This document shows, piece after piece, positions 27,162-35,732 of a stretch of 64,000 bases of DNA. Source of the stretch: Nioella aestuarii (lineage in GTDB: Bacteria > Pseudomonadota > Alphaproteobacteria > Rhodobacterales > Rhodobacteraceae); the NCBI RefSeq assembly GCF_050896395.1, contig NZ_JBPBBA010000019.1:7284-71283 (forward strand). Direction: 5' to 3'. The position numbers and the translations under genes are program-made. Positions within the stretch are counted from its first letter, which is position 1, and each line of letters starts with the position of its first letter. The notes under the pieces are model-generated. The model saw only the letters and a list, made by a program, of their open reading frames with translations, was not told where the DNA came from and ran no database searches.

Positions 27162-27217
27162 CCCGATCATGATTTCGGTGAGCCTGGAAAGAACCGGCTC
27201 CGAAATGGAGGTGACCC

Positions 27218-27364
27218 ATGAACAAGTTTCTTTATGCCCTCGCCATCCTCGGCTTTCTGGCAGCGTGTACGCCGCCCGATACCTACCCCATATCCGGCGA
27301 GGAATGCGGACCGGATGATCCGGTGCAGGACATGTCCGCGCATGATTGCGATCTTCCGATCTGA
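27218..27364 (+). CDS. 48-residue putative lipoprotein
   Basis: A strong ribosome site GGAGGTGACCC sits directly before the ATG. The product starts MNKFLYALAILGFLAACTPP, a classic lipoprotein signal peptide with lipobox LAAC; the mature chain is only about 32 residues, acidic, with two further cysteines (EECG and HDCD) that could form a disulfide. Such tiny lipoproteins are usually envelope proteins of unknown role. It has its own likely promoter at 27132 and lies 66 bp before the cupin gene. Confidence 0.75.
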   Translation: MNKFLYALAILGFLAACTPPDTYPISGEECGPDDPVQDMSAHDCDLPI

Positions 27365-27429
27365 GCGAGGTTTTCAATCCCCGGTCCCTCGCCTAAGGTT
27401 TCGCCAAAGGGTATCGGGGGCCGGGACGC

Positions 27430-27849
27430 ATGACCGCTGAGGAAATCATCGCAACACTCGGGCTTGAGCCGCATCCAGAGGGCGGACATTACCGTCAGAC
27501 CTGGGAGGCAGAGAACGATGGTCGGGCCACCGGCACCTGTATCTTTTTTCTTCTGAAAGAGGGTGAGGCGAGCCATTGGCACAAGGTCGATGCCGCCGAG
27601 ATCTGGCTATTCCACGCGGGCGCGCCGCTGGTCCTGTCGATCAGCGAAACGGATGATGGCCCTGCCACCGACCACCTGCTGACGCCGGACCTGACCCGGG
27701 GCCGCCCGCAGATCCTCGTTCCCCCACACCATTGGCAGGCGGCGCGGACGACGGGTGATTACACGTTGGTCAGCTGCGCGGTTTCGCCGGGGTTCCAGTT
27801 CGACGGATTCGATCTTGCCCCGCCCGGATTCGACATCCCGAGGGGCTGA
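27430..27849 (+). CDS. DUF985-family cupin protein
   Basis: 139 residues. Starts AEEIIATLGLEPHPEGGHYRQTW, the characteristic opening of DUF985 cupins (PHPEGG-Y). The beta-barrel follows: IFFLLKEGEASHWHKVDAAEIWLFHAG, whose HWHK-x-E gives the likely metal ligands, and the final AVSPGFQFDGFDLA. Family members bind small molecules or metals; no reaction is known with certainty. One base pair separates its stop from the ATG of the fatty-acid desaturase, so they are co-transcribed. Confidence 0.9.
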   Translation: MTAEEIIATLGLEPHPEGGHYRQTWEAENDGRATGTCIFFLLKEGEASHWHKVDAAEIWLFHAGAPLVLSISETDDGPATDHLLTPDLTRGRPQILVPPHHWQAARTTGDYTLVSCAVSPGFQFDGFDLAPPGFDIPRG

Positions 27850-27850
27850 G

Positions 27851-28741
27851 ATGGATCACAAGTCCGCCCTTGCGGCACTTCCGACCGAGCGCAAGGCGGC
27901 CCTGCAGGAACGCTCCGATCTGCGGGGCCTTCTGCACCTCGCCGGGCATGTCGGGCTGATCGTGGGCTTTCAACTGATTATCGCTCTCCGCCTGCCCTTG
28001 TGGCAGCTGGCGCTGCTGCCGCTTGGCATTCTGACGGTGTTTCTCTTCACCCTCAGCCACGAATGCACACACTACACGCCCTTCAAGTCGCGCTGGCTGA
28101 ATGACGCTCTAGGCCATGCAACCAGCCTGCCCCTGATGCTGCCCTTCACCTGGTTTCGCTATTTCCACCTGGCGCATCACAAACACACCAACGACCCCGA
28201 GCGCGACCCGGAATTGGAACACGGGCCACGCCCCGAAACATGGCCGCAATTCCTGATCTACCTCAGCGGATGGGGCTATTGGCGGGGCATGGCGAGAACG
28301 CTGTGGCGCAATGCCTTTGGCAGCATCGACGCCCCCTACCTGCCCGCCCGCCAGCATGGTACGATCCGGCGCGAGGCGCGGGTGCTGCTTGCGCTTTATG
28401 CGCTGATCGGGCTGAGCCTGCTCTGGTCGCCGCTGGCGCTGTGGCTCTGGATTGTGCCGGTGCTGATCGGGCAGCCGTTCCTACGGCTCTACCTGCTGGC
28501 CGAACATGGCCGCTGTCCGCCGGTGGCCAATATGCTGGAAAACTCCCGCACCACCTATGCGGGCTGGCCAGTGCGCTTCATCGCGTGGAATATGCCCTTC
28601 CATGCGGAACATCACAGTTTCCCGAACGTGCCGTTCCACAAGCTGCCGGAACTTAACCGCGACCTTGCACCGTTGTTGCAAAGCACATCGCCCAGCTATC
28701 CGGCCTTCGCCAAGGACTATGCGGACAACCTGCGCCCCTAG
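27851..28741 (+). CDS. fatty-acid desaturase family protein
   Basis: 296 residues from the ATG at 27851. The three histidine boxes are present: HECTHY (H70/H74), HLAHHKH (H106, H109, H110) and HAEHHSF near residue 252, within four hydrophobic segments. Membrane di-iron enzymes of this type introduce double bonds or hydroxyls into acyl chains or carotenoids; the bacterial group with LAEHGRCP before the third box is diverse, so substrate is uncertain. Its TAG stop is shared with the convergent anmK gene through one CTAG. Confidence 0.92.
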   Translation: MDHKSALAALPTERKAALQERSDLRGLLHLAGHVGLIVGFQLIIALRLPLWQLALLPLGILTVFLFTLSHECTHYTPFKSRWLNDALGHATSLPLMLPFTWFRYFHLAHHKHTNDPERDPELEHGPRPETWPQFLIYLSGWGYWRGMARTLWRNAFGSIDAPYLPARQHGTIRREARVLLALYALIGLSLLWSPLALWLWIVPVLIGQPFLRLYLLAEHGRCPPVANMLENSRTTYAGWPVRFIAWNMPFHAEHHSFPNVPFHKLPELNRDLAPLLQSTSPSYPAFAKDYADNLRP

Positions 28742-29835
28742 CTGCGCGGCCGGCTGATCCGTCCGCCGCCCACTTGCGCGGCGACTCCCGTGGTCATCGG
28801 GCCCGAGGTCGACATCTTGCGCACCACCCGCACGGCGAGGAATGCAAAGGCCTGCGCCTCCAGCATGTCGCCGTTCAGCCCGACCTCCTCGACCGGATCA
28901 ACCGGGCAGGACAACGCGCCCGCCAAACCCTGCATCATCGCCGCATTGTGCCGCCCACCACCGCAGACCAGAACGCGGGTGGGTGGTATGGGGCAATGGC
29001 GCAGCCCCTCTGCCACGCAGGCCACAGTGACCGCCACCAGGGTCGCGGCGGCATCTGCATCCGACAAAGCATCCACCCGCGAACAAAGATCATTAAAATC
29101 ATTTCTGTCCAATGACTTCGGAGGCATCCTTGACATGAACGGTCGGCGCAAGGCTGCCTCTACGATGCTGTGATCCACCGTCCCTGACAGTGCCAGCGCG
29201 CCGCCCTCATCCCGTGTCACGCCACGGCGGGCGCTTAGCAGGTCGTCTAGGGGCGCATTCCCCGGACCGGAATCGAAAGCCAGAACCGCGCCATCCTTCT
29301 CCGGTCCTTCAAGCCGGGGATCGACCCAGGTCAGGTTCCCCACACCGCCGAGATTGAGAAACACAAGCGGCTCGGTCGCGCCGATCCATTTGGCACAGGC
29401 GAAATGGTAGTAAGGGGCCAGTGGCGCGCCCTCACCGCCCAACTGCACGTCAGACGACCGGAAATCCCAGACCACCGGCAGCCCCAACACATCGGCCAAT
29501 ACCTGGCCATTACCCGCCTGATGGGTGCCACGTCCTTGCGGATCATGGGCGAGTGTCTGGCCGTGAAATCCCACCATCTCGGCGCCCTTTAGCCGCGACA
29601 GAACCGCGGCATGGGCGGTTTCGACCACCTCTGCCGCGGCCTCGACGCCTGCATCACCCGACCATTTTCCAAACGCCGCGCGGATCACCTCGCGCTCCTC
29701 ATCGCGATAGGCCCGATAGCGGGTTTCTCCGAATTCATATATGCGCCGCCCGTCGGTCTTCAGCAAAGCCGCGTCTACGCCATCAAGGGATGTACCCGAC
29801 ATCGCGCCTGCAACCCATATCGGCCCTTCCATCAT
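28738..29835 (-). CDS. anmK: anhydro-N-acetylmuramic acid kinase
   Basis: 365 residues. GGGAAGGAAGCC precedes the ATG. Phosphorylates and opens 1,6-anhydroMurNAc in peptidoglycan recycling. The ASKHA-fold phosphate loop GAMSGTSLDGVDAAL is at the N-terminus, the catalytic segment is FHGQTLAHDPQ with GNGQVLA and WDFRSSDVQLGGEGAPLAP, and LNLGGVGNLTW plus FDSGPGNAPLDDL and VCGGGRHN complete the family pattern. Many alphaproteobacteria recycle wall sugars through this enzyme. Confidence 0.96.
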   Translation of the reverse strand: MMEGPIWVAGAMSGTSLDGVDAALLKTDGRRIYEFGETRYRAYRDEEREVIRAAFGKWSGDAGVEAAAEVVETAHAAVLSRLKGAEMVGFHGQTLAHDPQGRGTHQAGNGQVLADVLGLPVVWDFRSSDVQLGGEGAPLAPYYHFACAKWIGATEPLVFLNLGGVGNLTWVDPRLEGPEKDGAVLAFDSGPGNAPLDDLLSARRGVTRDEGGALALSGTVDHSIVEAALRRPFMSRMPPKSLDRNDFNDLCSRVDALSDADAAATLVAVTVACVAEGLRHCPIPPTRVLVCGGGRHNAAMMQGLAGALSCPVDPVEEVGLNGDMLEAQAFAFLAVRVVRKMSTSGPMTTGVAAQVGGGRISRPRS

Positions 29836-29886
29836 GGCTTCCTTCCCGCTATCACGCCGCCATTCCTATCATTGGACGGACGAGAC

Positions 29887-31140
29887 ATGACCTACCACCC
29901 CAAATCCGACTTCATGCGCGTGATGATCGAGCGCGGCTTCATGGCCGACTGCACCGATTATCAGGGCCTTGACGAAGCGCTGATCAAGGGCGTGGTGCCG
30001 GCCTATATCGGCTTTGACGCGACGGCGAAGTCGCTGCATGTGGGCAGCCTGATCCAGATCATGATGCTGCGCTGGCTGCAAAAGACCGGGCACAAGCCGA
30101 TCACCCTGATGGGCGGGGGCACGACGAAAGTGGGCGACCCCAGTTTCCGCGCAGATGAGCGCCCCTTGCTGACGCCCGACCAGATCGACGACAACATTGC
30201 CGGGATCAAGCAAGTCTTCTCGAACTACGTTACGTATGGCGACGGCCCGGCCGATGCGCTGATGCTGAACAATGACGAATGGCTGGCAGATCTGAACTAC
30301 CTCGATTTCCTGCGCGATATCGGGCGGCATTTCTCGGTCAATCGGATGCTGTCATTCGAGTCCGTGAAATCGCGTCTTGATCGGGAACAGAGCCTCAGCT
30401 TCCTAGAATTCAACTACATGATCCTGCAGGCTTATGACTTCCTGGAACTCAATCGCCGTTATGGCTGCCTGTTGCAGATGGGCGGGTCGGACCAGTGGGG
30501 CAATATCGTGAACGGCATCGACCTGACCCGCCGGGTGCTGGATCATGAGATCTATGGCCTCACCTCGCCGCTGCTGACCACCTCGGACGGCAAGAAGATG
30601 GGCAAGTCAGCCGATGGCGCGGTCTGGCTGAACGCGGAAATGCGCTCGCCTTACGAGTTCTGGCAGTTCTGGCGTAACACGACTGATGCGGATGTGGGGC
30701 GGTTCCTGAAGCTGTATACCGAGCTTCCGATCGAAGAATGCGACCGTCTTGGCGCGCTGGAAGGGTCCGAGATCAACGAGGCCAAGATCGTGCTGGCCAA
30801 CGAGGTGACGACCCTTCTGCACGGGGCCGAGGCCGCGGCAGCAGCAGAAGCAACCGCGCGTGAGGTCTTCGAGAAGGGCGGCACCGGCGACGATCTGCCC
30901 ACCCTGACCCTGACCGCCACCGACATTGGCGACGGGATCTCGATTGTACAGCTGATCACACGAGCGGGACTGGCAAAGTCGGGCAAAGAGGCCAAGCGGT
31001 TGATTTCGGACAACGGTGCGCGTCTGAACGACGAGCCGCTGACGGATTCGGGTCTGATGATTTCAGCAGCCGATCTAGCTGAACCGATCAAGCTTAGCGC
31101 CGGGAAAAAGCGCCATGCGCTGGTGATGTTGGAGGGCTGA
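29887..31140 (+). CDS. tyrS: tyrosyl-tRNA synthetase
   Basis: 417 residues from the ATG at 29887; the long in-frame stretch before it is antisense to anmK and is rejected. Charges tRNA-Tyr. Class I signatures are present in the forms SLHVGSL (HIGH motif) and GKKMGKS (KMSKS motif); FNYMILQAYDFLEL and LQMGGSDQWGNI bind tyrosine. The C-terminal S4-like RNA-binding part begins near residue 350 (LITRAGLAKSGKEAKRLI). Divergently arranged with anmK, 51 bp apart. Confidence 0.97.
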   Translation: MTYHPKSDFMRVMIERGFMADCTDYQGLDEALIKGVVPAYIGFDATAKSLHVGSLIQIMMLRWLQKTGHKPITLMGGGTTKVGDPSFRADERPLLTPDQIDDNIAGIKQVFSNYVTYGDGPADALMLNNDEWLADLNYLDFLRDIGRHFSVNRMLSFESVKSRLDREQSLSFLEFNYMILQAYDFLELNRRYGCLLQMGGSDQWGNIVNGIDLTRRVLDHEIYGLTSPLLTTSDGKKMGKSADGAVWLNAEMRSPYEFWQFWRNTTDADVGRFLKLYTELPIEECDRLGALEGSEINEAKIVLANEVTTLLHGAEAAAAAEATAREVFEKGGTGDDLPTLTLTATDIGDGISIVQLITRAGLAKSGKEAKRLISDNGARLNDEPLTDSGLMISAADLAEPIKLSAGKKRHALVMLEG

Positions 31141-31221
31141 GCGCCATGCTCTGGCGCTTGTCAATGGAACACAGGCAAGCGCCAGAAGCCGGAAATCAGC
31201 CCTGCATGTGACCTGATGCTG

Positions 31222-32145
31222 TCATCCGTCGTTCACAAGGTCGACCCAGACCGGATGATGATCTGACGGCCAGAGATCCCCCTGGCGCACCCGAAGCACA
31301 GTCGCAGGGCCGATGGCTGCGATCCCGTCTGCGTGCAGGATATGATCGATGGCGGGAAACAGATTGAGTCCCGCGTTGAAGTGAAAGCTGGACCCGGTCG
31401 AGGGCACCAAGGTTAACCCCGCACGGTTCAGGTGCCGAACGGAGCCAGAACCGGCAAGCTCGTTGAAGTCGCCCAGGACGATTACCGCATCCCCGCGCTG
31501 CGTTGCTTCGTTCACAAGCTCCTGCGCCTTATCCGCCCCTGTCAAACGCCGAAGCCGGTCAGTAAAATGCAGGTGCAGGTTGATCACGGTCATCCTTCGC
31601 CCTGTCATCCGGTCCCGAAACCGCGCCCAGGTGATCCGGTCGGCATAGCCTGCAAAGGCCCCTGATATTCCTGGCGTTTCGGGCAATTGCGCGCACCCCT
31701 CTTCGAGCAGGGTCAGTCGCGCACGCCTGAAAAAGACCGGCTGTCCGGTTTCGGCTCTCAGGCTGCATGTCGCGGCCGCACTGCCATACTCGGGCATCTG
31801 CTGTGTCAGCCACTCTCTCTGGATGGGCGGATGACCCTGCGGTTCCCCGGTCCAGCTTTCCATCTCCTGAAACGCAATCAGATCAGCATCTATCTGTTGC
31901 AGGGCCGCCAGAACCAGGGGGCGGCGTTCCTGCCATGCATCCGGGCCTCTTGGATGGTCCACGCCTGACTGTGTCAGGTCGAGATAGCGAATATTGTACG
32001 TGGCAACCCGCAGGGCGTGATCCGGTCGGAGGGGCGTTTGCGGGCCGTCGGGCTCAAACGCCGCGCAGCCCGCCATAAATGGAAGAGGCACAAGAGCCGA
32101 CATTCCCCCCAGTAATGTGCGCCGTCTGCTGAGAATGATCGCCAT
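31222..32145 (-). CDS. exported EEP-family phosphodiesterase, likely Tat lipoprotein
   Basis: 307 residues from the ATG at 32145. The N-terminus MAIILSRRRTLLGG carries a twin-arginine-like SRRRTLL, then a hydrophobic stretch ending MAGCAA, a lipobox, so it should be folded in the cytosol, exported and lipid-anchored. EEP motifs: ATYNIRYLD, IAFQEMESW, VINLHLHF, LGDFNELAG and WPSDHHPVWV. Substrate (DNA, phospholipid or sugar phosphate) is not predictable. It is a distant relative of the cytosolic EEP protein at 16344-17066. Confidence 0.88.
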   Translation of the reverse strand: MAIILSRRRTLLGGMSALVPLPFMAGCAAFEPDGPQTPLRPDHALRVATYNIRYLDLTQSGVDHPRGPDAWQERRPLVLAALQQIDADLIAFQEMESWTGEPQGHPPIQREWLTQQMPEYGSAAATCSLRAETGQPVFFRRARLTLLEEGCAQLPETPGISGAFAGYADRITWARFRDRMTGRRMTVINLHLHFTDRLRRLTGADKAQELVNEATQRGDAVIVLGDFNELAGSGSVRHLNRAGLTLVPSTGSSFHFNAGLNLFPAIDHILHADGIAAIGPATVLRVRQGDLWPSDHHPVWVDLVNDG

Positions 32146-32229
32146 GCCCCCAAAATGTCCCCTCGGCCGGAACCTTGCGGTGACCATGCCAGAGCGGTGA
32201 GGCCAGGTCGAGCTTGACGCGCGCCGCCC

Positions 32230-33444
32230 CTATTGACGCAGCAGGGCTGACTGGGCCTGGTCCTCGGCAGCCCAGGCTACCAATGCATCCCGGATCGCCT
32301 CTTGCGCCTGTTCCCGCCAAGTCGCGTCCATCAGATTTGCCAGGTCTTCCGCGTCGGACAAAAAGCCAAGCTCGATCAGGACGGAGGGGATATCGGCAGC
32401 CTTCAGCACCGAGAACCCGGCCTCCAGACGGGGATGCCGATGCAGGTTCGCGCCCGCATTATCAAGCGCTGCAACGATGTGGTCGGCCAGCGCCTCGGAT
32501 CGAGGGGCGTTTTCCAGCCGGGCCAGGTCCAGCAGCACTCCTGCCACTTCGTCATCGCTGCCCGCAAGATCGACGCCCGCCAGCAGATCGGCACGGTCAT
32601 GGGCCTCTGCCAATGCCTCTGATGCCGCATCCGAGGCGGTTTCGGACAAGGTGTAAACCGTCGCCCCGCGTGCTCTGCCTGCTTCCAACGCATCAGCGTG
32701 CAGCGATAGGAAGGCCTGAGCGCCAGCGCTGCGCGCGATGGTCACCCGCTCGGGCAGCGACACGAACCAGTCGCCTTCCCGCGTCAGAACCACGTCGAAC
32801 AAGCCCGACCGCAGAAGCACCTCGCGCAGTTCGATGGCAAAGACCAGCATCAGGTCGGCCTCATCCTGTCCACGCCGTTGCGCTCCGGGGTCAACGCCGC
32901 CATGACCGGGATCAAGCGCGATCATGATAGGTCCGCCTTCAGGTCGGGCCGGCGGGGCAGTGTCAGCAACAGGAACCGGCGGCAGGCGCACGCCTGGCGG
33001 GGTATGGGCCGCAAGTTCGGCAAACTCATCTGCCGATACCGGTGAAAGCCTGAGACGAACATGGGCGGTGCCGTCGGTGTCGTCGGTTTCCATCCCGGCC
33101 TGGGCGATCTCCATCGGGCGGTCGAGGGACAGCACCATACGCGACCAACCGGCATCACCGCGCCCCATGGCCACGGCTGTCACCTGATCTGCGTCATCGA
33201 AGTCAGGGCCAAGCGCGGCCCAGTTCACCTCGCGAAAATCGAGCACCACGCGTTCCGGCTCATCCAGCACGAATACCCGGTACGGCACGGCCTGAGTCAG
33301 GGAGAGATCAAGCACCACGTCCCGCCCGTCATCTTCCAGACGGCTGTCATCGGCAAGAACCCGCGCAAGTGCCCTGAGATCCTGCGCCGCGGCGGGCATG
33401 ACTGACAAGAAAATCACAATAAAAACAAAGACTGCCCGGATCAT
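32230..33444 (-). CDS. amiC: N-acetylmuramoyl-L-alanine amidase
   Basis: 404 residues from the ATG at 33444; upstream codons in frame lack a signal sequence. A Sec signal peptide (to about residue 22, AAAQD) precedes an AMIN domain (about 23-150, with VVLDLSLTQAVPYRVF and RMVLSLDRP) and a zinc amidase_3 domain beginning IMIALDPGHGGVDPGA (first Zn His). SLHADAL and the final VLIELGFLSDAEDL supply the other Zn ligand and catalytic Glu. The enzyme cuts peptide stems from glycan strands at division; AMIN targets it to the septum. Confidence 0.94.
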   Translation of the reverse strand: MIRAVFVFIVIFLSVMPAAAQDLRALARVLADDSRLEDDGRDVVLDLSLTQAVPYRVFVLDEPERVVLDFREVNWAALGPDFDDADQVTAVAMGRGDAGWSRMVLSLDRPMEIAQAGMETDDTDGTAHVRLRLSPVSADEFAELAAHTPPGVRLPPVPVADTAPPARPEGGPIMIALDPGHGGVDPGAQRRGQDEADLMLVFAIELREVLLRSGLFDVVLTREGDWFVSLPERVTIARSAGAQAFLSLHADALEAGRARGATVYTLSETASDAASEALAEAHDRADLLAGVDLAGSDDEVAGVLLDLARLENAPRSEALADHIVAALDNAGANLHRHPRLEAGFSVLKAADIPSVLIELGFLSDAEDLANLMDATWREQAQEAIRDALVAWAAEDQAQSALLRQ

Positions 33445-33612
33445 CGGTCTTCCGCCGAAGGTTGCTGTTCTTGGCAGGATAGCAGGTCCGCTGCCATGCC
33501 CCAAGCCATGCCCGCACGCAAGTTTCATGAAATGGCGCGGGACTTGCCTTATTCTTCCCGCAAACCGGCTTCAGGATCGGATCAATGTGAACCAGTTGTT
33601 GCCGAGAGACAT

Positions 33613-34551
33613 ATGAAACCGACTCTTCTTCACCACGCTGCTTACCGGATTTACCGGCTGCGCCGCCTGATTTCCGTTTCAGTTCTGGTGGTTGTACTGG
33701 GGGCGGTTCTGTCCTTGGCAATCTCTCCTGACTTCAATCTCTTTCGCGATCCGCTGAACCTGTTTCTGCTGATGCTGGTATGGGGGGGAATCGTGTCCAG
33801 TGCGGCGGTGGCCTTTCCGGCTGGCTGGATCGACGTTCTGACCGCTTCGGTCGCATTCGCGCTGTTGCTGCTGGCAACACCCTATCTGCAACTCGCCGTA
33901 ATGGGCGCGCCAATTGTCGAAGGCGGCATTAGCGATCACATGGCGATTCTGTTGATGTCGCTGGCTTGGTTCATGGTCTGGCTGCTGGTTATGGCCCTGT
34001 TCATTTATGCGGGCCAGAATCTGCCCATGGGCAAGCGCAAGCACCATACGCGGGTGTTCTGCCCTGCCCCGCCCGATCGTGTGCGCCGGGCCCTGTGCCC
34101 GCTGCCAGACACCACTGTGGCCGGTCGCATCTGTGGACCCGAGGAACCGAGCGGCTTTTTCCCGGTCCGGTACGAAACGGCGGCCCCAAACGGCGACAGT
34201 TTTGCTATCGCCCGCCAGGCACATAGCTATCGCTATCGCATCTTGCACGAAGACCGTTTGACCCGGCAATCAGAGGCCACCGTCAGGCTGGAAGGCCGCC
34301 AAAGCCGGTCAGAGATCTTCGAAAGGCTGGAACCGGTCGAGGGTGGCACGCTGTATACCCTTGTCGAGAAGCACGACCATTTCAACCTGCTGTCCGCCAT
34401 CGGCTTCTGGATCAACGACTTCGGCGCAGACCATGCGCTGGCCTATCTGGACGAGGCCGAAGGCCACCCGTCGCTGGCGATTTTCAATCAACGCCAGCGC
34501 AGCCCGATTTCCATCGTGTCGCGGCTGTTCAAGAAGACCGGGACGCCATGA
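33613..34551 (+). CDS. membrane protein with C-terminal cytosolic domain, unknown function
   Basis: 312 residues from the ATG at 33613, set by the TATG after GCCGAGAGAC; an in-frame upstream extension is poor. Four hydrophobic segments (about residues 18-38, 46-66, 73-95, 110-132) are followed by a soluble domain with RVFCPAPPDRVRRALCP and later GRQSRSEIFERLEPVEGGTLYTLVEKHDHF, a strand pattern like START/SRPBCC ligand-binding domains. It is divergent from the amidase gene and its last 23 bp overlap the convergent aminotransferase gene. Function unknown. Confidence 0.75.
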   Translation: MKPTLLHHAAYRIYRLRRLISVSVLVVVLGAVLSLAISPDFNLFRDPLNLFLLMLVWGGIVSSAAVAFPAGWIDVLTASVAFALLLLATPYLQLAVMGAPIVEGGISDHMAILLMSLAWFMVWLLVMALFIYAGQNLPMGKRKHHTRVFCPAPPDRVRRALCPLPDTTVAGRICGPEEPSGFFPVRYETAAPNGDSFAIARQAHSYRYRILHEDRLTRQSEATVRLEGRQSRSEIFERLEPVEGGTLYTLVEKHDHFNLLSAIGFWINDFGADHALAYLDEAEGHPSLAIFNQRQRSPISIVSRLFKKTGTP

Positions 34552-35680
34552 ACGTCTGAAGCCGGGCGATCCCTTCCCGGATATCCTCTGTCGAGCGTGC
34601 GTAGGAAAACCGCAGGGTGGTTGCCCCCCGGATCGGGTCAAAGTCGAGCCCAGGCGTCACCGCCACCCCCGCATCGCGCAGGATCTCCGCACAGAAGGCA
34701 AGCGAGTCGCCGGTGTGATCCGAGACATCCGCATAGACATAGAACGCCCCGTCCGCAGGTGCGACCTTGTCAAATCCCGCTTGTGCAAGCCCCTCCAGCA
34801 TCAGCTGCCGGTTCGCGGTGTAGACCTCGCGATGCGCGTCCAGTTCTGCCCGGCCCTCTGGCGATAGCGCCCCAAGCGCTGCAACCTGTGCCGCATGGGG
34901 CGGGCAGATGAACATGTTCTGCGCCAGACGCTCGACTATGCGCACATGATCCTCTGGCACCACCAGCCAGCCAAGCCGCCAGCCTGTCATGGAAAAATAC
35001 TTTGAGAAGGAATTGACCACGTAGAGATCGTTGGACATCTCAAGCGCAGATATCGCCCGCCCCTCATATTGCAGCCCGTGGTAGATCTCGTCCGAGATCA
35101 TGGCAATGTTCCGATCTGCACAGGCGCCGACCAGATCACCAAGAGCCGGTTTGTCCAGCATCGTGCCCGACGGGTTCGCAGGCGAGGCCACGATCAGGCC
35201 CGCCATATCTTCGGTCAGATCGCCCGGCACCGGCTGATAGCGGTTGGCCTCAGTTGTCTGGAACCCGACCGGCGTCAGGCTCAGCGCCTTCAGGATCTGG
35301 CGATAGCTGGGATAGCCGGGTTCACCCAAGCCCACCTTTTCGCCCGCATCAAAGAGCGCCGTAAACGCCAGCAGAAAGGCCCCTGAAGCGCCCGCCGTCA
35401 GAACGATCCGACCGGGATCGAGATCAACCCCGTACCATTCATCATAAAGCGCTGCGATGCCCGCCCGCAGGTCGGGTCTGCCCAGGGCGACGGTATATCC
35501 AAGCGGCCCTTTCTCCATCTCGGCGGAAAGGCGCGCACGGGCAGCAGCAGGCGCGCCGGACCCCGGCTGGCCCACTTCCATGTGAATAATATGGCGTCCG
35601 GCCTCCTCTGCCGCGCGCGCCTGTTCCATCACATCCATCACGATAAAGGGATCAACGCCGGAGCGCCTTGAATATCGCAT
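34529..35680 (-). CDS. class I/II PLP aminotransferase
   Basis: 383 residues from the ATG at 35680, preceded by AAGGAGAGGCAG. Fold I signatures: MEVGQPGSGAPAAA, GPLGYTVALGRPDLR, VASPANPSGTM, ISDEIYHGLQY and the PLP lysine in NSFSKYFSMTGWRLGW, then the C-terminal RFSYARS with the carboxylate-binding Arg. It belongs to the aspartate/alanine-type group; substrates are not certain. It is transcribed away from the BepA-like protease gene with just 52 bp between the two starts. Confidence 0.93.
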   Translation of the reverse strand: MRYSRRSGVDPFIVMDVMEQARAAEEAGRHIIHMEVGQPGSGAPAAARARLSAEMEKGPLGYTVALGRPDLRAGIAALYDEWYGVDLDPGRIVLTAGASGAFLLAFTALFDAGEKVGLGEPGYPSYRQILKALSLTPVGFQTTEANRYQPVPGDLTEDMAGLIVASPANPSGTMLDKPALGDLVGACADRNIAMISDEIYHGLQYEGRAISALEMSNDLYVVNSFSKYFSMTGWRLGWLVVPEDHVRIVERLAQNMFICPPHAAQVAALGALSPEGRAELDAHREVYTANRQLMLEGLAQAGFDKVAPADGAFYVYADVSDHTGDSLAFCAEILRDAGVAVTPGLDFDPIRGATTLRFSYARSTEDIREGIARLQTFMASRSS

Positions 35681-35732
35681 CTGCCTCTCCTTAAGCTGGC
35701 AAAGGTTGAACCAGTCAAAGACAGGAAGGTCA

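Noticed and set aside
29611..29886. N-terminal extension of tyrS
   Set aside because: It lies antisense inside anmK; TyrS of normal length starts at 29887.
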